Source of the DNA: Campylobacter sp.
Lineage (GTDB): Bacteria; Campylobacterota; Campylobacteria; Campylobacterales; Campylobacteraceae
DNA: 64,000 bases
NCBI RefSeq assembly: GCF_019423325.1
Contig: NZ_JAHZBQ010000001.1
Span: 682,001 to 746,000, forward strand
Direction: 5' to 3'
Shown here: in pieces, positions 42,345 to 50,928 of the stretch
Layout of the letters: each line of letters opens with the position of its first letter
Position numbering within the stretch: position 1 is the stretch's first letter
Program-made: the position numbers and the translations under genes
The notes under the pieces: generated by a model
Seen by the model: the letters and a program-made list of their open reading frames with translations, nothing else
Told to the model about the DNA's origin: nothing
Databases searched by the model: none

Positions 42345-43604
42345 ATGGAAAAAAAAGAGATTTCACTTAAAACTAAAGGCGGCAAGAGCGCTAAAATCGA
42401 CTTTTTGTATCAATTCGACGATTCGCTGCCGGTGGCGAGCTTCAAGCTAATTTTCAAAGCAAGCGGTGCGGTGAGCGAGAAGACCCTGGGTCTTGCGCGC
42501 ATCTGCGCGGGCGTTTTGGGCGAGGGCTCAAAGACGCTAGGGGTGAGCGAATTTCACCGCAAGCTCGATATCCGCGCGGTCGAGATAAGCGCCGCGAGCA
42601 ATTTTGAAACCTTCGGTATCCAGCTAAACTGTCTAAAAGAGCACTTCGATTTTGGCTTAGACATGCTGCGAGAGCTGCTTAAAGAGCCCAATCTAACGCC
42701 CTCGGTGCTGGAAAAGCTAAAAATGCAAACCATAGGCGAGATCGCCGTGCTAAAAAGCGAGTTCGATTACATCGCGACATGCAACCTCAAAGCGCTTCTG
42801 TATCCGCGCACGAGGCTCGCTCAGCCGCTTATAGGCGACGAGGCGAGCATAGAGCGGATCACGATGAAGGACGTGCGGGAGTTTTTTGCCTCGCTGAGTT
42901 TAGAGAATTTATACGTCGTTTTATGCGGCGACGTGAGCGACAAAAACCCGAAAATCGCAGAAATTTTAAGCCTCTTTTCAAGCGGCAAAAAGCACGAGCT
43001 GCCGTTTTTCACGCCGAGCGATGCGAAAAATATAAAGATCCAAAAGGAGCAGACGCAGCAAGCCTACATCTACTTCGGCGCGCCATTTACGCTGCCAAAG
43101 GAGCAGGAGTTCATCGCAAACACCGCGCTTTTCGTGCTCGGAAGCAGCGGTTTCGGCAGCAGGCTGATGGAGCGCATCCGCGTCAAGCACGGCCTTGCGT
43201 ACTCGGTCTATGCGCGCGGCGATTTCGAGCTTAGCCGCCGCGAGTTTTGGGGCTATCTGCAGACCAAAAACGAAAATTTGCAAAACGCCGCCGCGCTCGT
43301 AAAAGAGGAGATCGCGAAATTTATCGCATCTGGCGTGAACGAAGCGGAGCTGAAAAGCGCCAAAAAATTCCTAATCGGAAGCGCCGTGCTGCAAAAAGAG
43401 ACGATGTTTAAGCGCGCGGCGATCGCGCAGAGTGAGTATTACAAGAGCTATGCATTCGGCGAGTTCGAGCGAAATTTAAAGCGCATCGAGACGCTAAACC
43501 TCGGGGCGCTCAACGATTTCATCAAGTCGCACGACGAGATTATGAACCTAAGCTTTTCCGTTATTTGCGACGAGGCAGCCGCGAAAAAGGGGCTTAAAAT
43601 TTAG
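42345..43604 (+). CDS. M16 peptidase-family protein lacking the HxxEH zinc motif
   Basis: A 419-residue protein of the M16B (processing peptidase/insulinase) family. The C-terminal Arg-Tyr signature is clear in RVKHGLAYSVYARGDF, and SSGFGSRLMERIR precedes it. Where active members have HxxEH near residue 50, this protein reads GLARICAGVLGEGSK, so the zinc ligands are missing. That is how the non-catalytic partner of two-subunit M16 proteases looks. No second M16 gene is in the window. It starts at an ATG with AAAGGAAAACG upstream. Confidence 0.85.
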   Translation: MEKKEISLKTKGGKSAKIDFLYQFDDSLPVASFKLIFKASGAVSEKTLGLARICAGVLGEGSKTLGVSEFHRKLDIRAVEISAASNFETFGIQLNCLKEHFDFGLDMLRELLKEPNLTPSVLEKLKMQTIGEIAVLKSEFDYIATCNLKALLYPRTRLAQPLIGDEASIERITMKDVREFFASLSLENLYVVLCGDVSDKNPKIAEILSLFSSGKKHELPFFTPSDAKNIKIQKEQTQQAYIYFGAPFTLPKEQEFIANTALFVLGSSGFGSRLMERIRVKHGLAYSVYARGDFELSRREFWGYLQTKNENLQNAAALVKEEIAKFIASGVNEAELKSAKKFLIGSAVLQKETMFKRAAIAQSEYYKSYAFGEFERNLKRIETLNLGALNDFIKSHDEIMNLSFSVICDEAAAKKGLKI

Positions 43605-44250
43605 CCCGTCGCGGCACAGCGAGCGCATACCTGCGACGGCCTAAAATTTGGGTAAATTTTAAAATTTGTAAAGCGGCGCAGATAATATTAAGGCGCGAAC
43701 GGCGCTAAATTTTACTTTTGCGCTCCGTTTGCGGACGGCTTGCGTTTAAATTTAAAACCGCACTTGCGTCGCGCTAAAACTTTGCGAGGCTTTGCAGAAG
43801 CTGTTAAATTTGCAAACCTTATAAGGACGGCTAAATTTAAAGGCGCCTTGCACGGCTCGGTAAAATTTCAGCGCACAAAATCAAAGCTCGATTTCGCATG
43901 CCGTTTGTAAGCCGCGCCGTGAAATTTAAAAGATGATGCGCGCATGCATCTCTTTCGGATCGTACGGTTCGCAAATCGCGCCGTGAAATTTCAAGCGCTC
44001 GCACTATGTTTTAAAACGAGGTGCGCACCGCAAAGACGCGGTTGCCAAACAAAGTGCGCGTAAGCGAGTAAAATTTACAGGCGAAGCCGACGAGTAAATT
44101 TGCCGCAATGGGCGAAAATTTTGAATAAAATTAAGTGAGCGTTCGATGCGGCGCATAGAATTTCGATCAAATTTAGGCGAGCGATCTGCACGGCGTATAA
44201 AATTTCACAGCGCGAGGGCTTAAGCGCCTATCAAATTTAAAGGATGAAAA
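43605..44250. other. Gene-free spacer before recG
   Basis: 646 bp without a credible gene; AAATTT and related hexamers recur every 20-60 bp. The last bases supply AAAGGA for recG. No promoter is confidently seen. Confidence 0.6.
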
Positions 44251-47208
44251 TTGATTTTTGAAGCAAAAGACGCGGCGACGCTGCAAAAGGCGGGCATTAC
44301 GACGCTTTTGGATCTGGCGCTGCTTCTGCCCAAAAGCTTCGACGATCTAAGCGTTAGAGACGCGCCCTGCGCGGGCGAGAGCACGGCGGAGGTCGAGTGC
44401 CTCTTCCAGCACAGGCGCGGCTCGATGCTCATCGTCACGGCGCACTGCCTCAGCTGGGAGCGCGAGATCAAAATCGTGATCTTTAACGCCAAAAACTGGC
44501 ACTTCGGCGCTTTTAAGCGCGGCAAAAAATTTTTCATCCACGGCAAATGCGACGAGAGCTTCGGCTCGTGGCAGTTCGTAAACCCAAAAATCGTGAGCGA
44601 GCCAGGCAGGATCGCACCCAAATACAAAGCCACGCTGAGCGACGCGGCGGCGCAAAAGCTGATCAAAAAATATCTAAGCGCGGGCGCGCTTTTAGCCTGC
44701 GGACTGCGCGCGGACGAGGCGGCGGTACTGCTCGCGCTACACGAGAGCTCGCCGCGCAGCGTGCGAATGCTAGCCGCGCTAAATAGGCAGTTCAAGGAAG
44801 GTGGCGCGGAAAATTTTAGCGAGCGCGACGACGTTTCAAACAGCGGCAAAATTCCGAGTGGCAGTGAAATTTTAGGCGATAAAATTTTAAATGGCGACGG
44901 AATTTCAGATAACAGAGAAATTCCAAGCTCGCAAAGCTCGGTCGCCGCCGAAATTCTAAAGGGCAGATCACAAAACGGTGAAATTTTTGGAGGTAAAATT
45001 TCAAACTATCCGCGAAGCGACGGAGTTCTTGCCTGCGAGGCAAAGCGTGGTGCGGCGAATAAAATTTTAAGCGGAGAAATTCCAAAGAAGACGAAGGCTT
45101 CGCCCCACCCGAGTCTCCGTGACGGCGGGATTACAAGCGATGAAATCTTAGACGGCGATCAGCCTTGGGCGCGCTGTGCAGAGATTTGTAACGACGAAAA
45201 TTTTAATATCCAAAGCGACGATAATTTTCTTGCCACATGCGGCGCCGAGGCGCGTGAGGATGAAATTTCAGACGATCTTAAAGCTGACAATGATGCGGCT
45301 GCAAGCGGCGATAAAATTTCAAACGACCTAGTATCCAATGTCCAAGCAGCACGACCAGCAGACGCTCAAGCCGCAACCGCGCAACCCATGCTAGAGCATG
45401 TCGCGACCAAGCAGTCCGTAGTCGAGCAAGCCGCACAACAAAATTCAAGCGCCCAAGACGTAGATACGCAATCCGCAGCGGTTCAAACTTCAGACGTTCG
45501 AATCGCAAATTTGCAAGCCGCAGCAATCCAAACTCAAGAGGTAGGCGCGCAACCCGCAGCAATCCAAACTTCAAGCCAAGTAGCGAGCGCACAATTCGCA
45601 ACCACCCAAAATTTGAACGCACAAGCTACGGGCGCACAGCCTGCCTGTGATCAAACCGAAAATGTTCAGGCGGTAGTAGCCGTGCAGACCGCAGAGCCTA
45701 CGATCACTCAGGCCGCAAGCACCGCCGAGGCTGTTCAAGACGCGCTCGCCGCACCGATGGGCGCTTTGCGCGATTGTGCCGTGCAACCTACGCATTATCA
45801 AACCAAAACTATCCAGACCGCAGCCGCCCAAGCTACAACCGCCATACCTACAATCGCTCAAATCGCAAGCGAGGCTGAAACTATCCATGCCGCCGATGCC
45901 GTCAGGAGCGCAGCCGTTACGCAGATAAGCGGTGCTGCGATTTTACGCACGCTGAAATTTGTCGAAATTTTAAACTACCTGCAAAAGCTAAGCGCGAAAA
46001 AAACGAGCTTTCCTGCGCAAATTTACCCGCTGCACGACATTTCGGACTGGCTAGCCTCGCTGCCTTTCGAGCCTACGCGCGATCAGCTAAGCGCGATAAA
46101 GGACATCGCTAGCGATCTGCAAAGCCCTCTGGCGCGCCGCCGCGTTGTCATGGGCGACGTAGGCAGCGGCAAGACGCTCGTCATCCTCGCTAGCGCGGCG
46201 ATGAATTACCCGCGCATCAGCTATCTGATGGCGCCTACGAGCATCTTGGCCGAACAAATTTACGCCGAAGCTCTCCGTCTGCTGCCGCCGCAGATTAAGG
46301 TCCTGCTCGTAAAAAGCGGCGATCGCGAGCCGAATTTTGCGGGCGCGCACCTTATCATCGGTACTCACGCCCTGCTCTACCACGAGCTCGCGCCGTCAAA
46401 TCTCATAATGGTCGATGAGCAGCACCGCTTCGGCTCGAACCAGCGCGAAAAGATCGCGCGCCTCACGGGGAGCGGCGAGTTTCGAGCGCATTTCATTCAA
46501 TTTAGCGCCACGCCGATACCGCGCACGCTAAGCATGATCCAGTCCGAGCTCGTGAGCTTTAGCTTTTTAAAACAGCTGCCGTTTGAAAAACAGATCAAAA
46601 CCAAAATCCTGCAAAACGACGAATTTACGGGCTTTATGCAGGATCTGCGCCGCGAGCTCGCCGCGGGCAATCAAGCGATCATCGTCTATCCTCTCGTGCA
46701 GCAAAGCGAAAGCTCGGTCTATCAAAGCCTTGAGGAGGCGGCGCCGTTTTGGAAGGCTCAATTCCCCGATGTGCTGATCACCCACGGCAGCGACAAGGAC
46801 AAGGAGGAGGTCCTGCGCCGCTTCCGCGACGAGGGGCGGCTACTGATAACTACGACGATCGTCGAAGTGGGCATCTCGCTGCCGCGGCTTAGCGTCATCC
46901 TAATCGTAGGCGCCGAGCGGATGGGGCTTGCGTCGCTTCATCAGCTGCGCGGACGCGTCGGGCGTAAGGGACAGGCGGGGCGCTGCTACCTCTACACCAA
47001 GCTCAAATCCCCGCCGCAGCGCTTGCGCGAGTTCGCAGCGACGCTGGACGGATTTAAGGTCGCAAATATCGATCTGAAAAACCGCCAGGGAGGCGATCTG
47101 CTGGGCGGCTCGGTGCAGCACGGCGCGATGTTTGCGTGGTACGATTACGAAGAGGACGTGACGGCTGCAGCAAAACAGCGACTGAAAGACACAGGACGGG
47201 GTGCATGA
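44251..47208 (+). CDS. recG: ATP-dependent DNA helicase RecG with a ~375-residue insertion
   Basis: Remodels stalled replication forks and branched DNA. The protein has 985 residues, against about 600-700 in relatives. After a short wedge/OB region (1-180) comes an insertion (about 185-561) rich in Ala, Gln, Thr, Asn and Asp. Then follow the helicase motor with Walker A GDVGSGKT (near 633), the RecG-type DEQHRFG (near 720), SATPIPRTL, and the C-terminal QLRGRVGRKGQAG. All motor motifs are intact and the frame is open throughout. The TTG start is six bases after AAAGGA. Confidence 0.93.
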   Translation: MIFEAKDAATLQKAGITTLLDLALLLPKSFDDLSVRDAPCAGESTAEVECLFQHRRGSMLIVTAHCLSWEREIKIVIFNAKNWHFGAFKRGKKFFIHGKCDESFGSWQFVNPKIVSEPGRIAPKYKATLSDAAAQKLIKKYLSAGALLACGLRADEAAVLLALHESSPRSVRMLAALNRQFKEGGAENFSERDDVSNSGKIPSGSEILGDKILNGDGISDNREIPSSQSSVAAEILKGRSQNGEIFGGKISNYPRSDGVLACEAKRGAANKILSGEIPKKTKASPHPSLRDGGITSDEILDGDQPWARCAEICNDENFNIQSDDNFLATCGAEAREDEISDDLKADNDAAASGDKISNDLVSNVQAARPADAQAATAQPMLEHVATKQSVVEQAAQQNSSAQDVDTQSAAVQTSDVRIANLQAAAIQTQEVGAQPAAIQTSSQVASAQFATTQNLNAQATGAQPACDQTENVQAVVAVQTAEPTITQAASTAEAVQDALAAPMGALRDCAVQPTHYQTKTIQTAAAQATTAIPTIAQIASEAETIHAADAVRSAAVTQISGAAILRTLKFVEILNYLQKLSAKKTSFPAQIYPLHDISDWLASLPFEPTRDQLSAIKDIASDLQSPLARRRVVMGDVGSGKTLVILASAAMNYPRISYLMAPTSILAEQIYAEALRLLPPQIKVLLVKSGDREPNFAGAHLIIGTHALLYHELAPSNLIMVDEQHRFGSNQREKIARLTGSGEFRAHFIQFSATPIPRTLSMIQSELVSFSFLKQLPFEKQIKTKILQNDEFTGFMQDLRRELAAGNQAIIVYPLVQQSESSVYQSLEEAAPFWKAQFPDVLITHGSDKDKEEVLRRFRDEGRLLITTTIVEVGISLPRLSVILIVGAERMGLASLHQLRGRVGRKGQAGRCYLYTKLKSPPQRLREFAATLDGFKVANIDLKNRQGGDLLGGSVQHGAMFAWYDYEEDVTAAAKQRLKDTGRGA
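44805..45935 (+). repeat. Degenerate coding repeats forming the RecG insertion
   Basis: Two halves are seen. From 44805 to about 45350 the DNA repeats GAAATTTTAG/AAAATTTCA-like cores, giving peptides such as GDKILNG, GEIFGGK and SGEIPKK. From about 45350 to 45935 it gives Ala-Gln-Thr-rich units (IQTS, VQTA, AQPA) in the style of AAIQTQEVGAQPAAIQTSS. It has no known domain and is probably flexible. Confidence 0.75.
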
Positions 47209-47422
47209 AATTCTACGAGATGCGATAGAATTTAAACGTAATTTTAGTCGCGGCAAAATTTTACGAAGCGAATGCGATTATGAGTTAATGGGCGATCTGA
47301 TATAAAATTTGAAATTTCACGGCGCAGATTACATCGGATAAAATTTAGAGCTTTACCAAGCGTCATTTGCTTTTAATTTCTAAAATTTATGCAACTTAAA
47401 AGTCCAAAAAAAGGAGAGCAAA

Positions 47423-47905
47423 ATGGCTTACGTAACCTACGACAAGGCAAAATGGCACTGGGGCGCGAAAAATGCGCCGACCGATATCCCGCAGGAAAAC
47501 GGCGCGACGCACATCGCGTTTTTCTTCCGCTGGTGCATGGAGCGCAAGCTCTACTCCAAGGACTTCGCGGCGGATTTCGCGGGCGATATAGCGCGGATGG
47601 ACGATAGCTTTGATTATCGCGGGTATTTCTTTGGCGCCATGGACGGCGTGCTGGGAAGCGACGAGCTAAACACCGCGGGCAAGACCTTCGCAAATGCCTA
47701 CTACACCACGGACCGCACGAAATTTGCCAAAACGCACGGCTGGTATTTGCAAGATTACGACGATTTCGTCGCGCGCAAATTTGGCGATAAAAACTTCGAC
47801 AACGCCTATTTTTACATAGAAAACTCGCCGCAAAATTACGCCGAGATCAAGGCTATCATCGATCGCCGCTACGAGGAATTCTTGGCTATGAAAGCGGCGA
47901 AGTAG
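47423..47905 (+). CDS. Unknown conserved-looking soluble protein
   Basis: A 160-residue protein rich in aromatic and acidic residues (WHWGAKNAP, THIAFFFRWCMERKLYS, ENSPQNYAEIKAIIDRRYEEF). It has no signal peptide or membrane segment, so it is probably cytoplasmic. Codon use matches the neighbours. The ATG has AAAGGAG ten bases upstream. The form recalls small immunity or stress proteins of unknown function, but I do not recognise the family. Neighbours are recG and a long gene-free region; no toxin gene is nearby. Confidence 0.75.
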   Translation: MAYVTYDKAKWHWGAKNAPTDIPQENGATHIAFFFRWCMERKLYSKDFAADFAGDIARMDDSFDYRGYFFGAMDGVLGSDELNTAGKTFANAYYTTDRTKFAKTHGWYLQDYDDFVARKFGDKNFDNAYFYIENSPQNYAEIKAIIDRRYEEFLAMKAAK

Positions 47906-47956
47906 GACTTGCCGTATTAAATTTTAACCGATATCCGCACAAATTTAGCGCCGCCA

Positions 47957-47965
47957 GGGGGGGGG
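47957..47965 (+). repeat. G9 homopolymer tract in an intergenic region
   Basis: Nine consecutive G residues, 52 bp after the stop of the preceding gene. Poly-G tracts of 8-11 drive phase variation in C. jejuni, but here I find no open reading frame crossing the tract and no promoter that it would space. Confidence 0.7.
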
Positions 47966-48419
47966 CGAAGCGAGCCGTCTTGGGTTTGTTTTACGCAAAA
48001 AAGTGGCGAAACGATCTCGCCGTTTAAATTTTTAACCGAGATTTGCGGCAAAGTAAGAACTGCCGCTCAAATTTTAAAGGCCCGCAGCGGGTTGCTCTTC
48101 CGCGCGGCTTAGAATTTCGTGCGGCATTTAGATCTATCTCGCCGCTTGCGGGCGGGCGAGGTTTGAACCCCGAAGGTAATGAAATTTCGCAATCTGCTTA
48201 AAGCAAACAAGTCCAAACCCATACGGCGCGCGGCTTAAAATTTCCGCACGGCGTTTAGATTTGTCCGTGTCGCTTGCGGCGTGCGGCCTTTACTTACACT
48301 TTCGTAGCCTCAAAGCGGGCGGGAGCGAGGTATCACGAAGCAGCACTTCACAAACATACCCAGCTCCCGAAAGAATTTCAAAGTCCGTTTTGCATAGATA
48401 AAGCCACGCGGCGCGAGCA

Positions 48420-48572
48420 GATTAAAATTCGCAAATAGCATAAGTGAATTAGAATTTACGCATGGCGCAATCGGATTAAAATTTGCGTGCGATACAAACG
48501 GATTAAAATTTATAAATGGCACAAGCGATTAGAATTCGCAAACGGCGCGAGCGGGTTAAAATTTTGTAAGCC
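48420..48572. repeat. Degenerate tandem array, unit 27 bp, about six units
   Basis: Units built on GGATTAAAATTTGCAAATGGCACAAGC begin near 48421, 48448, 48475, 48502, 48528 and 48555, so the spacing is 27, 27, 27, 26 and 27 bp. Most units carry an AAATTT, GAATTT or AAATTC core. It lies within a 1-kb gene-free region. The minus-strand frame gives a short Asn/Phe-rich repeat peptide, with no start signal. Confidence 0.8.
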
Positions 48573-48684
48573 GTACTCGCAGGTTACGTATGTACAAAAG
48601 AGTGCGGGCGGCAGGGCTTATTCATCTCTTAAACCTAGCTCGCCAACGAGCCTATATGTGCGAGCGCGAGCGGCAACCGCGCCA

Positions 48685-48795
48685 TAAGTAAAATTTCAAG
48701 CTTCAAGTCGCACCGGTAAGCAAAATTCCAAATCGCGCCAGTAAGCAAAATTTCGAGACGCGACAGTAAGTAAAATTTCAAGTCGCGCCGCGATA
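48685..48795. repeat. Degenerate tandem array, unit 25 bp, about four units
   Basis: Units of the form TAAG(C/T)AAAATTTC(A/G)AG-TCGCGCCAG start at 48685, 48717, 48742 and 48767. Spacing is 32 then 25 and 25 bp, the first unit carrying a CTTCAAG duplication. The period is not a multiple of three, so it is not coding. Confidence 0.78.
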
Positions 48796-48885
48796 GCGGG
48801 CTTGTAGCGGTAGCAAGCAGACGTAGGACGTAGAGCCCAGATAATACGCGTCCCACAAAGCAGACGCCTCGGACGCGAGGTATGC

Positions 48886-48891
48886 TATAAT
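48886..48891 (+). promoter_or_regulatory. Extended -10 (TGCTATAAT) of the 48929 gene
   Basis: A consensus TATAAT preceded by TGC lies 38 bases before the ATG at 48929, and AAAGGAG is at 48917-48923. Confidence 0.65.
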
Positions 48892-48928
48892 TTTGCGAAA
48901 TTTTAAAATTTACGCCAAAGGAGCGAAG

Positions 48929-49480
48929 ATGAACGAGAGGGTGCCTACCTATCTAGCAAATCACGTATTTAACGTGGCCCAGGACGATTATCTAAATGCC
49001 CAAGTCAGATCCGGCGTGGGCGGCGAATATTTTGAAATTTATTATTTCGGCGAGCTTTTTCGCGGCGAAGCTTTGCCGAACGATTATATCGCCGATTTTT
49101 ACGACGAGGACGAGCTCGTGCCGTGCAAGCTCGTAGCCAAATGCGTGAAAACCGGCGAGGAGATTTTACTTTTTGACGGCGCCGCGCACGGCTACAACGC
49201 GATGTTTTGCGACGAGCTTGACGCAGAAAAAGTAGCCCGCCGCGAGCTAGTGAAATTTAACCTGCCGCCGCGTAAAATCCATCTAAAATTCGGCTATAGC
49301 ACCCTCTACGACGACGAAATGGACGAATACGAAACAGACGAGAGCGGCAGGGTCCTACTGATAAACGGCGAAACCGCCTCGTGGGATGAGGTCAAAGCAA
49401 ACGGCTTTGATTATATCGCCGTAAGCTGCGAGGACGAAACGGGCGAGATGACGGAGATACTTTCGCTTGAGCTTGCATAG
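48929..49480 (+). CDS. Unknown acidic protein, intact paralogue of the relic at 1-212
   Basis: A 183-residue soluble, strongly acidic protein (DYIADFYDEDELV, LYDDEMDEYETDESG, CEDETGEMTE). No signal or membrane segment is present. I do not recognise the family. The start is the ATG at 48929, which has AAAGGAG and a -10 box; a TTG 12 codons upstream lies too close to that box. It is related over at least 70 residues to the decayed copy at the window's left edge. Small acidic proteins in variable paralogous copies are often immunity proteins of contact-dependent or secreted toxins, but no toxin gene is visible, so this is only a possibility. Confidence 0.8.
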   Translation: MNERVPTYLANHVFNVAQDDYLNAQVRSGVGGEYFEIYYFGELFRGEALPNDYIADFYDEDELVPCKLVAKCVKTGEEILLFDGAAHGYNAMFCDELDAEKVARRELVKFNLPPRKIHLKFGYSTLYDDEMDEYETDESGRVLLINGETASWDEVKANGFDYIAVSCEDETGEMTEILSLELA

Positions 49481-49640
49481 GCGATTGAAATTTAGCGACC
49501 TTTGAGGTTTGCCTTTTTATCCGTACTTTGCCGAATTTAATTTATCACGAAGCGTATTTTATTTTGCGGCGCGCGATGAAAATAAGCAGAACCGACACGA
49601 AACCGCGAGCGGCAGGGCTTAAAATTTAGGTAAATTTAAC

Positions 49641-49646
49641 TATAAT
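49641..49646 (+). promoter_or_regulatory. -10 box TATAAT of the hisS-speA-cysE-aspB unit
   Basis: TTTAACTATAATCG lies 41 bases before the hisS ATG; AAAGGA is at 49673-49678. The next four genes are joined by overlaps or a 10-bp gap, so one promoter can serve all five. Confidence 0.65.
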
Positions 49647-49686
49647 CGCCGCAAAAAATTTTAAAATTTCACAAAGGATTTCATAG

Positions 49687-50928
49687 ATGATCAAGGCACT
49701 CCGCGGTATGAACGATATTTCAGGCGAGCAGGCGCGCATCTACTCGCAAATTTTAAACGTGTGCGAGCGCGTGGCGCGCAATTACGGCTTTTGTCTCATC
49801 GAAACGCCCAAGCTCGAACAGACCGCGCTATTTCGCCGAAGCGTCGGCGAGAGCAGCGACATCGTCGGCAAAGAGATGTATGAGTTTAGCGACAAAAGCG
49901 GAGATAGCGTCTGCCTGCGCCCCGAAGGTACCGCAGGCGTCGTGCGCGCCTTTATCGAAAAAAAGCTAGACCGTAGCGGCGGCGTGCATAAATTTTATTA
50001 TCAAGGCTCGATGTTTCGCTACGAGCGCCCGCAAAAGGGGCGCCTGCGCGAGTTTCATCAATTCGGCGTCGAGTGCTTCGGGCAAAGTAGCGTCTATGAG
50101 GATGCGAGTGTGATTTTGATGTTAGCTCAAATTTTACGCGAGCTAAATGTCTCCGCAACGCTTAAAATCAACTCTTTAGGCGATGAGGAGTGCATGCCGG
50201 CATATAAAACCAAGCTCGTAAATTTCTTGCAAGAGCGCAAAGATAGGCTCTGCGAGGATTGCCAAAGGCGTATCGACACCAATCCGATCCGCGTGTTGGA
50301 CTGCAAAAACGAAAGCTGCCAGAAAATTTTAGCCGCCGCACCGCTTATAACTGAAAATTTAAACGACGCCTGCGCCGCGGAATTTGCACAGCTGCAAAGA
50401 ATTTTAACCCAAAACGGACAAAAATTTCAGATCGATGCAAAACTCGTTCGCGGGCTTGATTACTACTGCAAAACCGCCTTTGAGTTCGTCTCAAGCGAGC
50501 TTGGCGCACAAAGTGCCGTAGGCGGCGGCGGGCGCTATGACAGACTCGTGGAGTTTTTAGGCGGCAGAAAGACGGCGGGCGTGGGCTTTGCGATCGGCAT
50601 CGAGCGAATAGCAGAAATTTTAAAAACGCGCGAAGCCCCTCAAGAGCGCGAAGGGATTTATATCGGCGCGCTGGATGAGGCGTTTGTTAGCACGGCATTT
50701 TCATTTGCGCTAAAGCTGCGAAAGCTTTGTAAAACTCAAATTTCATACGAGCCCAAGAGCCTAGCCAAGCATTTAAAAGCAGCTGACGGGGCGGAGGCGA
50801 AATTTTGCCTTTGCATCGGGCAGGACGAGTTTGATCGCGCCGAGGTATGGTGCAAAAATTTAGAAGATCAAAGCACCTTTGCGATCAAATTTAAAGAGGT
50901 CGAAGCGTTTTTTAAGGATAGAGCATGA
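49687..50928 (+). CDS. hisS: Histidyl-tRNA synthetase
   Basis: Charges tRNA-His. The 413-residue class II synthetase has motif 2 (FYYQGSMFRYERPQKGR), the histidine-binding LVRGLDYYCKTAFE and motif 3 (AVGGGGRYDRLVE, then GVGFAIGIERI). Its stop overlaps the speA start (ATGA). First gene of a tightly packed unit; the hisS-speA-cysE-aspB order is conserved in C. jejuni as I recall. Confidence 0.97.
   Translation: MIKALRGMNDISGEQARIYSQILNVCERVARNYGFCLIETPKLEQTALFRRSVGESSDIVGKEMYEFSDKSGDSVCLRPEGTAGVVRAFIEKKLDRSGGVHKFYYQGSMFRYERPQKGRLREFHQFGVECFGQSSVYEDASVILMLAQILRELNVSATLKINSLGDEECMPAYKTKLVNFLQERKDRLCEDCQRRIDTNPIRVLDCKNESCQKILAAAPLITENLNDACAAEFAQLQRILTQNGQKFQIDAKLVRGLDYYCKTAFEFVSSELGAQSAVGGGGRYDRLVEFLGGRKTAGVGFAIGIERIAEILKTREAPQEREGIYIGALDEAFVSTAFSFALKLRKLCKTQISYEPKSLAKHLKAADGAEAKFCLCIGQDEFDRAEVWCKNLEDQSTFAIKFKEVEAFFKDRA

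Larger units (their letters stand above)
47906..48928. other. 1-kb gene-free region
   Basis: Apart from the G9 tract and the two tandem arrays, I see no gene. A sequence of the form GCCG-TTAAATTTTTAACCGA-AT near 47915 and 48020 is partly duplicated. GC-rich stretches alternate with AAATTT-cored blocks. A -10 box for the next gene closes the region. Confidence 0.6.

Noticed and set aside
48310..48522. 70-residue Asn/Phe repeat ORF on the minus strand
   Set aside because: Its repeat follows from the 27-bp array having a multiple-of-three period; no start signal and no promoter.
48420..48572. CRISPR array from 27-bp repeats
   Set aside because: The units are contiguous, with no unique spacers between conserved repeats, and no cas genes are present.
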